Shown: one piece after another, positions 6,480 to 6,514 of the stretch
Layout: each line of letters begins with the position of its first letter
Position numbering within the stretch: position 1 is the first letter of the stretch
The notes under the pieces: generated by a model
What the model was told of the DNA's origin: nothing
The model's database searches: none
Seen by the model: the letters and a program-made list of their open reading frames with translations, nothing else
From: Anaerolineae bacterium
GTDB taxonomy: Bacteria; Chloroflexota; Anaerolineae; 4572-78; J111
DNA length: 6,514 bases
NCBI GenBank assembly: GCA_023382535.1
Contig: JAHDWA010000178.1
Coordinates: 1-6,514 of the forward strand
Direction: 5' to 3'
Program-made: the position numbers and the translations under genes

Positions 6480-6514
6480 ATGCCGGTAGACCTGTACGTG
6501 GGGCCGAGGCGGAA
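6480..6514 (+). CDS. Start of an unidentified gene, cut by the window edge
   Basis: Only eleven full codons are visible, reading MPVDLYVGPRR, with the frame still open at the edge. The call rests on context: a promoter with a consensus TATAAT, a purine-rich ribosome binding site at good spacing and an ATG, all in order. Eleven residues are too few to name a family. The first eight recall a motif inside leucyl-tRNA synthetase, but the following residues do not continue it and the position at a protein start is wrong, so no function is assigned. The gene appears to be transcribed separately from the secreted-protein gene. Confidence 0.55.
   Translation, partial: MPVDLYVGPRR

Noticed and set aside
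6480..6514. Right-edge reading MPVDLYVG as a leucyl-tRNA synthetase fragment, possibly with a one-base deletion (shifting the frame after the glycine gives GAEAE, near the family's GGAEHA).
   Set aside because: The motif lies deep inside that enzyme, whereas here it directly follows a promoter, ribosome binding site and ATG. There is no synthetase sequence upstream, and eleven codons are too few to decide. The next 200 bases to the right would settle it.

Overview
The window reads as part of a bacterial chromosome carrying a two-component regulatory pair, then a large secreted multi-domain protein, then the first codons of another gene. All supported genes are on the + strand. The style of the proteins suggests a Chloroflexota lineage (Anaerolineae/Caldilineae-like). 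The clues are a soluble multi-GAF kinase with an HQLNN H-box, a NarL-type regulator with a TTG start, and a secreted protein joining a non-catalytic amidotransferase-like domain to Ig-like, CARDB and PKD domains. This placement is an inference from family resemblance; there is no rRNA or marker gene to test it.

Layout. Bases 2-2008 hold the 3' part of a histidine kinase gene; its reading frame is open to the left edge, so the true start lies outside. Its protein has three GAF domains, a dimerisation/phosphoacceptor helix and an HATPase domain. One base after its stop, a TTG codon at 2010 begins a NarL/FixJ-type response regulator ending at 2654; the two genes are clearly one transcription unit. 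The 204-base gap 2655-2858 holds no gene. It contains an 11-base sequence repeated three times in tandem, an inverted repeat, and a strong Shine-Dalgarno site. Bases 2859-6404 encode a 1181-residue exported protein ending in a PKD domain. Bases 6405-6479 contain a good sigma-70-type promoter and a ribosome binding site leading into an ATG at 6480, whose frame runs off the right edge.

How they may work together. The kinase probably senses a cytosolic ligand or redox state through its GAF domains and phosphorylates the regulator, which binds DNA through its LuxR-type helix-turn-helix. The targets are unknown. The tandem repeats upstream of the secreted-protein gene make that gene a plausible target, but only adjacency and the repeats support this. 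The secreted protein looks like a cell-surface or extracellular scaffold with no recognisable catalytic site. I saw no tRNA, rRNA, CRISPR array, insertion sequence or attachment site, and no clear case for a wholly new system. The most interesting items are the promoter-region repeats, a motif shared by two promoter regions, the departures of the kinase from consensus, and the architecture of the secreted protein.
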